Assembly (NCBI GenBank): GCA_016764415.1
Contig: JAESRY010000115.1
Location: forward strand, 823-7,446
Direction: 5' to 3'
From: Cycloclasticus sp.
GTDB lineage: Bacteria; Pseudomonadota; Gammaproteobacteria; Methylococcales; Cycloclasticaceae
Length of the DNA stretch: 6,624 nucleotides
Shown piece by piece: positions 1 to 6,624 of the stretch (its first letter is position 1; the number at the start of each line of letters is the position of its first letter). The translations under genes were made by a program, and so were the position numbers. Under the pieces are notes generated by a model. That model saw only the letters and a list, made by a program, of their open reading frames with translations. It ran no database searches and was not told where the DNA came from.

Positions 1-528
1 CGGTGTTGGGTTATGCGCCAATGGGTTAATAGCTCTTATTTCTACCAATGAAGTGCCGTTTTTTAACGTGCCTAACTTGGCTGCTGCAGCGTAGGATAAA
101 TCTATTATTCGCCCATCATGGAAGGGGCCCCTATCATTCACGCGAACAATGATTTTTTTACCGTTGCTTAAGTTTCTTACTTCTACATAGGTGGGAATGG
201 GGAGAGATTTATGCGCCGCGGTCATCGCGTACATATCGTAAGTCTCTCCATTGGATGTTTTGTTACCGTGAAACTTGGTGCCGTACCAAGAGGCAGTGCC
301 ACGCTGGGTAAAGCCTTCGCTGGATGCAAGAACGTAATAGGTTTTGCCAAATACTTCATACGAACGCGGGTTGCCGCCACGGCTTTTTGCTTCAACCTTT
401 GGAATAGCGTCGGGTGTATGTTCAATATTTGTAGGGTGAACCGGTGGTGCACTGTCAACGATAAGAGGCTTTTGAATACCACATGCTGCGAGTATATACA
501 CGAGACTGAGGATGAAAAAAATACGCAT
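1..528 (-). CDS. rlpA: RlpA, septal/rod-shape lipoprotein lytic transglycosylase (3' end cut by window edge)
   Basis: The frame opens at ATG 528-526 and stays open for 176 codons to the left edge, so only the N-terminal part is visible. Residues 1-16 form a lipoprotein signal: a basic start, a short hydrophobic stretch, and the lipobox LAAC with C16 as the lipidated cysteine. G17 at +2 is compatible with export to the outer membrane. A variable linker follows, then the double-psi beta-barrel domain from about residue 75 to 167, with the family signatures GTASWYG (77-83), NGE (93-95), TAAH (103-106) and VNDRGPF (130-136). E95, H106 and D132 sit at the spacing of the residues reported as important in Pseudomonas RlpA, which cleaves glycan strands stripped of stem peptides. 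The C-terminal SPOR domain usual in the family would lie beyond the window. The start is 2 nt after the mltB stop and has no clear Shine-Dalgarno, so translation is probably coupled to mltB. The lipobox at the right distance supports this start. Confidence 0.95.
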   Translation of the reverse strand, partial: MRIFFILSLVYILAACGIQKPLIVDSAPPVHPTNIEHTPDAIPKVEAKSRGGNPRSYEVFGKTYYVLASSEGFTQRGTASWYGTKFHGNKTSNGETYDMYAMTAAHKSLPIPTYVEVRNLSNGKKIIVRVNDRGPFHDGRIIDLSYAAAAKLGTLKNGTSLVEIRAINPLAHNPTP

Positions 529-530
529 GT

Positions 531-1541
531 TTATGGGTTGGTTTTTAGGTAACCTTTTTTAATTTCTTGAGCAAGTTGATATGCCGCCATCGCATATAAG
601 TGGCTATGATTATAGCGAGTAATGACATAAAAATTATCGAAAGCCAGCCAGTACTCTGGGTGTTTAGCCTGTTGCAACTCTAATAACTTTACCTTTGTAT
701 TTAAAGGGATGCCGCTGGGTATTTCTACCTGATTATTTTTTAGATCTTGAAGGGTGTGTTTCAGCTTTAATGAAGAGTTGATAAGTTTATTAAAGGCATC
801 GCCCTTTACGGTGGTTTGCTGGGTGATTAAGGGATTGTTTGACCAGCCATGTTTGGAGAAATAGTGCGCTACGCTGTAGATAATATCGGCATGGCTATTC
901 CATAAATCACGTTTTTTATCACTGTCTCCATCAACAGCGTAGGCTCTGTAACTGCTGGATATAAACTGTGATTTACCCATAGCGCCAGCGTATGAGCCTT
1001 TAGGTTCATACGGATCAAAACCTTCTTCGCGGCACAACAATAAAAAGTGCTTTAACTCGCTTTTGAAAAACTTAGCGCGTTTAGGGAAGTGGAAGCCTAG
1101 TGTTGTCAACGAATCGAGAACTTTGTATGAGCCAGTGTTTCCGCCATACCGAGTTTCAACGCCAATAATAGCGACAATAATTTCAGCCGGTACGCCGTAC
1201 TTCTTTGATGCGGCATCTAACAGTGTTTTATTTTCTTGCCAGAATTTAATGCCGCCATTAATACGGTTCGGTTTTAAGAAGATTCTACGATATTCATGCC
1301 ACTTTAAACGACGCTCTGCAGGTGATGACATGGCTTTTAAAATACTGTCTTTTACGACAGCTTTATTCAACAAGGTGGTTAGCGCACTTTTATCAAACTG
1401 GTGTTCTGTCACCATTTTATCGATGAAGGTCTCATAAATACCTGCCTTAACAGTTGGCTTTGCTGCGCAGGCACTCAATGGTGCAAAAACAATAACGGCG
1501 AATAAAATGATATGGAGTGTATGGAATGTTTTACGAAGCAT
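531..1541 (-). CDS. mltB: MltB-type membrane-bound lytic murein transglycosylase B (lipoprotein)
   Basis: This is a lytic transglycosylase that cuts the MurNAc-GlcNAc bond of peptidoglycan to give 1,6-anhydroMurNAc ends; it acts in the periplasm, tethered to the outer membrane. The 336-residue protein has a signal with lipobox LSAC (22-25). C25 is the predicted lipidation site, and A26 is not an inner-membrane retention residue. The catalytic glutamate is E129 in IGVETRYGG (126-134), the family's active-site motif. GSYAGAMGKSQF (182-193) and the acidic loop around D204-D212 match the substrate groove and the region of the metal-binding loop of E. coli Slt35. RYNHSHLYAMAAYQLA (309-324) is the conserved C-terminal signature. 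A good Shine-Dalgarno, overlapping the rodA stop, fixes the start. Two proline positions common in the groove motif are serine here (S191 and S195), which looks like divergence rather than loss of activity. Length is close to the periplasmic part of E. coli MltB plus its signal. Confidence 0.95.
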   Translation of the reverse strand: MLRKTFHTLHIILFAVIVFAPLSACAAKPTVKAGIYETFIDKMVTEHQFDKSALTTLLNKAVVKDSILKAMSSPAERRLKWHEYRRIFLKPNRINGGIKFWQENKTLLDAASKKYGVPAEIIVAIIGVETRYGGNTGSYKVLDSLTTLGFHFPKRAKFFKSELKHFLLLCREEGFDPYEPKGSYAGAMGKSQFISSSYRAYAVDGDSDKKRDLWNSHADIIYSVAHYFSKHGWSNNPLITQQTTVKGDAFNKLINSSLKLKHTLQDLKNNQVEIPSGIPLNTKVKLLELQQAKHPEYWLAFDNFYVITRYNHSHLYAMAAYQLAQEIKKGYLKTNP

Positions 1542-1548
1542 ATGCCTT

Positions 1549-1553
1549 TCCTT
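1549..1553 (-). promoter_or_regulatory. Shine-Dalgarno of mltB
   Basis: On the minus strand AAGGA lies 7 nt before the mltB ATG, and its first two bases are the last two of the rodA TAA stop. A second AAAGG lies 3 nt before the start. This is the only start in the window with a textbook ribosome binding site; the others rely on overlap or close spacing. It suggests mltB can be initiated independently of rodA translation. Confidence 0.75.
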
Positions 1554-2688
1554 AGGGTGTGAGTAATTTACGGTGCGTGTGAATGGACATTAAAATACCG
1601 AAACCAATGAGTAGAGTTACCATCGAGGTGCCACCATAGCTAACCAGTGGTAAGGGTACACCAACGACCGGTAAAATGCCTGTAACCATGCCAACATTCA
1701 CAAGTAAATAGATAAAGAACGTTAGAGATAAACTACCGGCTAACAGTCGAGAAAACGTGTCTTGTGCTTGAATAGAGATATAAATTGCACGAAAAAATAT
1801 GAGCAGGTAGATGGTTAGAAGACCGATACAACCAATTAGTCCAAACTCTTCAGAAAAAACAGCAAAAATAAAATCAGTAGAACTTTCTGGAAGAAACTCC
1901 AATCTTGCTTGCGACCCGTTCATCCACCCTTTGCCATTGATGCCACCTGAGCCGATGGCTATTTTTGATTGAATAATATGGTAACCCGCACCTAACGGGT
2001 CATCTTCTGGGTTGAGAAAAGTGAGTACGCGCTGTTTCTGATACTCCTTCATGAGACTCCAAAGCACGGGCGCTAAACCGCCAATAGCAACGATAACGCC
2101 GCCGATTATTCGCCAAGAAATACCAGCTAAAAATAATACGGCAAGTCCGGAACTGGCAATTAAAATAGCAGTGCCTAAATCTGGCTGTTTGGCAATGAGT
2201 ACAGTTGGTATAGCGATAAAGATAGTGGCAAAAGCAATGTGCTTGATGCTTGGCGGTAAGCGTCTTTCAGCAAGATACCATGCGACCATCATTGGAGTGG
2301 CTAATTTTAGTAGCTCGGAAGGTTGAAACTTGAAGAAACCCACATCTAACCAGCGTTGAGCACCTTTACCGATGTCACCCATAAATAGTACGCCGAGTAA
2401 CAAAAGCGTTCCCAATAAAAATAACCAAGGTGCAAACATTTTCAAAACATGGGGTGGTATTTGCGCAACGATGAGCATGGCAAAAAAGGCGATGCTTAAG
2501 CGGGTGATTTGGCGTTCTAATAAGCCGATGTCATCTTGTCCAGAACTCATTAAAATGAGTAAGCCAATGGACGATAAAGACAGTAATAAAATTAAAAGTG
2601 TTATATCAATGTGAATTCGTTGTAACAACCCGCCGCGCCGTTGATGGTAGTGACCGGCGCGTTGGTTTTTTTGGAAAACCCAATTCAT
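1552..2688 (-). CDS. rodA: RodA (MrdB), SEDS-family peptidoglycan glycosyltransferase of the elongasome
   Basis: RodA polymerises lipid II into glycan strands in the inner membrane, working as a pair with PBP2. The 378 residues contain about ten hydrophobic segments, as expected for SEDS proteins (E. coli RodA has 370). Conserved blocks are KGAQRWLD (108-115), FQPSE (121-125), KQPDLGTA (167-174), DPLGAGYHIIQSKIAIGSGG (230-249) and LPESSTDFIFA (266-276). D272 matches the essential D262 of E. coli RodA. The SEDS signature GILPVVGVPLPLVSYGGTSM (337-356) and the ending MSIHTHRK (367-374) are typical of RodA rather than FtsW. The ATG overlaps the mrdA stop as ATGA, with no Shine-Dalgarno, so it is probably translated by reinitiation, which would keep RodA and PBP2 near equal. 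A TTG at codon 21 would give an N-terminus nearer the E. coli length, but the ATGA overlap favours the upstream ATG. Confidence 0.97.
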   Translation of the reverse strand: MNWVFQKNQRAGHYHQRRGGLLQRIHIDITLLILLLSLSSIGLLILMSSGQDDIGLLERQITRLSIAFFAMLIVAQIPPHVLKMFAPWLFLLGTLLLLGVLFMGDIGKGAQRWLDVGFFKFQPSELLKLATPMMVAWYLAERRLPPSIKHIAFATIFIAIPTVLIAKQPDLGTAILIASSGLAVLFLAGISWRIIGGVIVAIGGLAPVLWSLMKEYQKQRVLTFLNPEDDPLGAGYHIIQSKIAIGSGGINGKGWMNGSQARLEFLPESSTDFIFAVFSEEFGLIGCIGLLTIYLLIFFRAIYISIQAQDTFSRLLAGSLSLTFFIYLLVNVGMVTGILPVVGVPLPLVSYGGTSMVTLLIGFGILMSIHTHRKLLTP

Positions 2689-4514
2689 GGCGATACGTCT
2701 ATGTATTGATCAAATACTGCGCGGGCAATAGGGGCGGCAACAGAGCCACCGTGTCCGCCGTTTTCAACAATCACGGCAATGGCTAACTGAGGTTTCTCTG
2801 CAGGTGCGAAAGCGATAAATAATGCGTGATCTTTTAGGTGTTCGGACACGTTTTTTTCATCATATTTTTCATCCTGTTTTACGCTAAACACTTGAGCGGT
2901 GCCGGTTTTCCCTGAAATTTTATAAGGAGCGCCTATTTTAATGCTACGCGCGGTACCACGAGCACCGTTGACGACATCGTACATGGCATTATGGATATTG
3001 TCCCAGTGTGCTGGGTTATTTAAGTTTACCGGCTCAGTTAGTTTTAACGGCATGGTTTCGTTATCTATTTTTGCAAGCAATGAGGGTTGGTAGGCTGAGC
3101 CTCGGTTGGCGAGAATGGCGGTTGCATGCGCTAGTTGAAGAGGGGTTGTTAAATTAAACCCTTGGCCAATGCCGGCAATGAGTGTTTCACCAGGGTACCA
3201 AACTTGGTTGCGCGCGCGTTTTTTCCATTCACGTGATGGAAGTAACCCCGTTTTTTCGCCCATAAGGTCAATGTTTGTTTTTTGGCCAAAGCCGAAACGT
3301 CTTAAAAAATTATGCATGCGGTCAATTTTTAGTTCGTGTGCCAACATATAAAAATAAACATCGCATGATTGAACGATTGAGTCATGCAAGTTTGTTAGAC
3401 CATGCCCGCCTCTTTTCCAATCGCGGTACTTGTGCTCTCGTTTGGGTAATTGATAAAAGCCTGGGCACATAATGCGTTGATTGGGTTTAATTGTTTCGTA
3501 TTCGAGCCCAGCTAGCCCTAGGAAAGGCTTAAGCGTTGACCCTGGCGGGTATTGCCCGTGGGTGACGCGGTTAAATAAGGGACGTTTTTTTGAGGTCCGT
3601 AGTGCGGTATAGGAGGTTTGATTAATGCCTTGTGCAAACAGGTTGGCGTTGAAGCCGGGCTTGCTTACCAGTGCGCGTACGGCTCCTGTTCGAGTGTCTA
3701 TAGCGACGACGGTTCCTGTGTGATCGCCTAAAGCATCATAAGCAACTTTTTGTAGTTGAATATCAAGGTTTAAAGTGAGGTCACGGCCTGATAGAGGCGG
3801 CGTGTGATTAAGGACTTTAATGGCACGACCTTGAGCGGTATTTTCGGTTTGCTGATACCCAACGCTGCCATGAAGCAAGTCTTCATAGGCTTTTTCGACA
3901 CCGGTTTTACCAATAAAGCGTGAACCACGATAGTTAACGAGGTTGAGGATCTTTAGTTCCTTTTCATTAATCGCGCCAACATAGCCGACAACGTGAGAGG
4001 TCAGCTCTGCAAACGGATAATTCCGTAATGGTCGAGCTTGAATCTCAACGCCTGGAAATAAGTGTCGATGAGCAGAAAACGCAGCCACTTCATTATCATT
4101 TAAGCGGTTTCTTAACGCTGTGCTTGCAAAGCGCTTGTGCTGTTTTCGCCGCTTTTCAAATAGGTCTATTTCGCCTTTTGATATGGGTAGTAATTCGGCT
4201 AATCGCTTAATAGTGCCAGGCATGTCTTTGATTTGTTCTGGAATAAGCTCGAGACTATAACTGGGGTTGTTTTCCGCAAGAACCTGCCCGTTTGTATCAA
4301 AAATCAACCCACGAATAGGGCTGATGGGAGATAATTTGACGCGGTTGTTTTGTGCCAGATCAGTGTATTTCTCGTGCGTTTCAATCTGTAAGTAGGCGAG
4401 CCTAAAAATCAATGCAAGAAATAGAAGGCTGACTAATAAAATAAGCACGATGGAGCGTGATAAGAAAAGGCGATTTTCTTGCAACGAACTTTTAAGGTCG
4501 AAACTGGTTTTCAT
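2685..4514 (-). CDS. mrdA: Penicillin-binding protein 2 (MrdA), elongasome class B transpeptidase
   Basis: PBP2 is the monofunctional DD-transpeptidase that crosslinks the new glycan made by RodA; it is anchored in the inner membrane with its catalytic domain in the periplasm. The 609 residues (E. coli 633) comprise a short cytoplasmic tail, one membrane segment at about 20-43, a pedestal region that includes PIRGLIFDTNGQVLAEN (66-82), and the transpeptidase domain from about 265 to the end. The active-site motifs are all present: STLK with the nucleophile S326, SCD (383-385) as the SxN/D motif, and KTGT (536-539). The tail is short and ends soon after the last helix. C350, D365, H371 and C384 could form a metal site near the active centre. 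The ATG is 4 nt after the mreD stop without a clear Shine-Dalgarno, and the gene ends in a 4-nt overlap with rodA. Assignment to PBP2 rather than FtsI rests on both sequence and neighbours. Confidence 0.98.
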   Translation of the reverse strand: MKTSFDLKSSLQENRLFLSRSIVLILLVSLLFLALIFRLAYLQIETHEKYTDLAQNNRVKLSPISPIRGLIFDTNGQVLAENNPSYSLELIPEQIKDMPGTIKRLAELLPISKGEIDLFEKRRKQHKRFASTALRNRLNDNEVAAFSAHRHLFPGVEIQARPLRNYPFAELTSHVVGYVGAINEKELKILNLVNYRGSRFIGKTGVEKAYEDLLHGSVGYQQTENTAQGRAIKVLNHTPPLSGRDLTLNLDIQLQKVAYDALGDHTGTVVAIDTRTGAVRALVSKPGFNANLFAQGINQTSYTALRTSKKRPLFNRVTHGQYPPGSTLKPFLGLAGLEYETIKPNQRIMCPGFYQLPKREHKYRDWKRGGHGLTNLHDSIVQSCDVYFYMLAHELKIDRMHNFLRRFGFGQKTNIDLMGEKTGLLPSREWKKRARNQVWYPGETLIAGIGQGFNLTTPLQLAHATAILANRGSAYQPSLLAKIDNETMPLKLTEPVNLNNPAHWDNIHNAMYDVVNGARGTARSIKIGAPYKISGKTGTAQVFSVKQDEKYDEKNVSEHLKDHALFIAFAPAEKPQLAIAVIVENGGHGGSVAAPIARAVFDQYIDVSP

Positions 4515-4518
4515 TGTT

Positions 4519-5004
4519 TTATTGAACTCGGAAACGTCTTCTTGTTAGGCGTAATGTAGCAAAAGCAATGGGCCACAGGAGTGCGCTGGTCAGTGCTTGG
4601 AACCAATAGGTATAGTCTGTATTGGTTGAGCTTGCTAATTGGGTTATCCAAAGCATCAGCAACTGCATGGATAGAAAAAAGAATAAAATAAAACCGGCTT
4701 GTTGCCAAATGAGGTAATTCCTTATCTGGGAATACAGGGTATGGCTTAAGAAGGCTGCAATGCAAAAGGCGAGAGTGTTTAGACCTAAAAGGCTACCCGT
4801 TAAAACGTCAAATAATAGCCCCATCATAAACCCGGTGCCTATACTTACTTTATAAGGCAGTGCGATACTCCAGTACATAAGTGTCATCAACGTCCAATGA
4901 GGCATGAATGAAGCTACTTGATTTGACCACGGAAGTACAGTCAGGCACATGGAGAAAAAGAAGGATAAATAGATGACGTGCCCGCCAGATGATTTAGCGT
5001 GCAC
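4519..5004 (-). CDS. mreD: MreD, rod-shape-determining inner-membrane protein
   Basis: MreD is a small integral membrane subunit of the elongasome that binds MreC. The 161 residues are almost entirely hydrophobic, with about six likely membrane segments near 10-26, 36-50, 55-74, 76-93, 103-123 and 133-151. Conserved positions include PW (25-26), the LMYWSIALP block (42-50), GTGFMMGLLFDVLTG (56-70), IWQQ (99-102) and LWP (143-145), which line up with E. coli MreD along its length. The start is a GTG at 5004-5002, inside the last codons of mreC, giving an 11-nt overlap. No other in-frame start lies just upstream, and the next ATG (M19) falls within the first membrane segment. No convincing Shine-Dalgarno is visible, so translation is probably coupled to mreC termination. 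Confidence 0.95.
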   Translation of the reverse strand: MHAKSSGGHVIYLSFFFSMCLTVLPWSNQVASFMPHWTLMTLMYWSIALPYKVSIGTGFMMGLLFDVLTGSLLGLNTLAFCIAAFLSHTLYSQIRNYLIWQQAGFILFFFLSMQLLMLWITQLASSTNTDYTYWFQALTSALLWPIAFATLRLTRRRFRVQ

Positions 5005-5881
5005 GAGGTGTAATGTGCTCGGGTTTGGCGGCAGGGGCGCCTTCTAAAAGAGAAATAGGTTGTTGCTTGCTCCAAACTAATAAAACTTCGTGTGTGCTAT
5101 CAATTTTTGCTACGGTTTCGGCTTCTGCATACATGAATGCTTCGCCTGACAAAGGAGTGAGTTTGGAAACGACACCAACAGGGTAGCCTTTAGGAAAAAC
5201 GCCGCCAAGTCCAGAGGTTGTTAACAGATCTCCCGTTTTAATGTCTGCGTTGTGCGGAAGGTAAGGCAGAATGAGTATGTTTTTAGACCCATTGCCCGTG
5301 GCGATTGTTCGGAGCCCTGTTCGATTAATCTCAATCGGTATAGCGTGATTCGGGTCGGTGATAAGCATGATAGAAGAGGTTAGTGGGCGTACATCAATAA
5401 TCTGCCCAATAATGCCGTCCTCATTCAGTGCTGCTTGGCTTTGGTATAAATCAAATCGACTGCCTTTGTCGATAACGACGTGTTGCGTATTAGGGTTTTG
5501 GTTAACGTTGATAAGTGATGCAGAGATAAACTGCTCGCCAATCTTGAATGATGATTCGAGTAAACTGTGTAAACGATTATTTTCTTGCTCAATTGCGTCG
5601 AATTTTTGTAGTTTTGCCTTAAGTAACAGGGCTTCAGATTTTAGTGTTCTATTTTCTTCTAGCAACTCTACGCGATCAGTAGAGCTCTGTGTTATCCATT
5701 TAGATACAGTGCTGGGGAAATTAACGACTTCGTAAACCGGTTGTACAAGAAAAGACAAGGTGTCTTTAAACCGATTCAGTTGATTGGTCTTATGCGCGAG
5801 AACCAGTAATAAAATTGCAATAATAATCGCCGCAATAAAGCGAGTGCTAGTAGACGGACCTTTTGAAAATATGGGTTTTAT
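4994..5881 (-). CDS. mreC: MreC, rod-shape-determining periplasmic scaffold; apparent non-canonical ATA start
   Basis: MreC is a bitopic inner-membrane protein whose periplasmic part binds and activates PBP2. Counting from the ATA at 5881-5879 gives 295 residues. These comprise a basic N-terminus reading KPIFSKGPS (2-10), one membrane segment at about 15-29, a coiled coil at about 68-111, and the two beta domains at about 120-271, with VVIDKGS (135-141), NGIIGQ-like EDGIIGQ (154-160) and the signature TSGLGGVFPKGYPVG (222-236). The tail is short and Ala/Pro-containing, against a long one in E. coli (367 residues). There is no in-frame ATG, GTG or TTG between the mreB stop and codon 42 (TTG at 5758-5756). 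Starting at that TTG would remove the membrane anchor, so I reject it. The ATA coincides with Met1 of E. coli MreC (MKPIFS...). The product is certain; the exact start is inferred and could be a nearby codon. Confidence 0.9.
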   Translation of the reverse strand: MKPIFSKGPSTSTRFIAAIIIAILLLVLAHKTNQLNRFKDTLSFLVQPVYEVVNFPSTVSKWITQSSTDRVELLEENRTLKSEALLLKAKLQKFDAIEQENNRLHSLLESSFKIGEQFISASLINVNQNPNTQHVVIDKGSRFDLYQSQAALNEDGIIGQIIDVRPLTSSIMLITDPNHAIPIEINRTGLRTIATGNGSKNILILPYLPHNADIKTGDLLTTSGLGGVFPKGYPVGVVSKLTPLSGEAFMYAEAETVAKIDSTHEVLLVWSKQQPISLLEGAPAAKPEHITPRAR

Positions 5882-5899
5882 GGCGATTAACCCGTGCGA

Positions 5900-5902
<3 letters not shown>
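5879..5902 (-). other. mreB-mreC junction: TAA stop, 18-nt gap, ATA in place of a start codon
   Basis: On the minus strand the mreB TAA (5902-5900) is followed by six sense codons, TCG CAC GGG TTA ATC GCC, and then ATA (5881-5879), all in the same frame as mreC. A GGG lies 9 nt before the ATA and is at best a weak Shine-Dalgarno. No ATG occurs in any minus-strand frame between 5758 and 5900. Near-cognate codons available as starts are ATC (5887-5885), this ATA, and a second ATA (5872-5870). Confidence 0.8.
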
Positions 5903-6622
<720 letters not shown>

Positions 6623-6624
6623 GC

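Noticed and set aside
222..482. Minus-strand frame of 86 codons within rlpA
   Set aside because: It is an alternative frame of the same strand; the true frame (lipobox, double-psi beta-barrel motifs) is unbroken from 528 to the left edge.
211..552. Plus-strand open frame of 113 codons opposite rlpA
   Set aside because: It is antisense to the rlpA lipobox and beta-barrel coding sequence, has no recognisable domain, and is explained by the reverse of a real gene.
1063..1437. Plus-strand open frame of 124 codons opposite mltB
   Set aside because: It lies wholly antisense to conserved MltB sequence, including the catalytic glutamate region, and shows no domain of its own.
4511..4765. Minus-strand frame of 84 codons overlapping the end of mreD and start of mrdA
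   Set aside because: It is an out-of-frame shadow of mreD; the mreD frame has the conserved motifs and membrane segments.
4994..5758. mreC starting at the TTG at 5758
   Set aside because: It would delete the conserved KPIFSKGPS segment and the membrane anchor, leaving a cytoplasmic protein. The frame upstream is open and matches MreC.

Overview
The window is one continuous block of cell-wall elongation genes, all on the minus strand. Read in transcription order (right to left) it holds mreB (3' part), mreC, mreD, mrdA (PBP2), rodA, mltB and rlpA (5' part). I see no RNA gene, insertion sequence, CRISPR array, prophage gene or plus-strand gene. The proteins resemble the E. coli and Pseudomonas versions closely over their whole length (MreB is nearly alignable residue by residue), and MreD and MltB are also present. 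This points to a gammaproteobacterium of moderate, AT-leaning composition. The order or genus cannot be fixed from this sequence alone.

Layout: the right edge (5900-6622) carries the last 240 residues of MreB. MreC (4994-5881) follows after an 18-nt gap, MreD (4519-5004) overlaps MreC by 11 nt, PBP2 (2685-4514) starts 4 nt after MreD, RodA (1552-2688) overlaps PBP2 by 4 nt (ATGA), MltB (531-1541) follows after 10 nt, and RlpA (1-528) starts 2 nt after the MltB stop and runs off the left edge. No gap is large enough for a separate promoter or terminator, so the seven genes look like a single operon with extensive translational coupling. The only good Shine-Dalgarno sequence at any start in the window is in front of mltB.

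Functionally the set is the Rod complex (elongasome). MreB filaments guide the machine. MreC and MreD link them across the inner membrane to the RodA-PBP2 pair, in which RodA polymerises glycan and PBP2 crosslinks it. MltB and RlpA are two lipoprotein lytic transglycosylases that cut glycan during growth and cell separation. In E. coli mreBCD and mrdA-mrdB-rlpA are two separate loci; here they are joined end to end.

Nothing here looks like a new defence, mobile or metabolic system. The most interesting point is that mreC has no ATG, GTG or TTG able to start a full-length membrane-anchored protein. The position matching the E. coli MreC initiator methionine is an ATA codon, and the mreC frame is in phase with mreB, separated from it by one TAA stop. 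A second point is a set of Cys/Asp/His/Cys residues in PBP2 that may form a zinc site.
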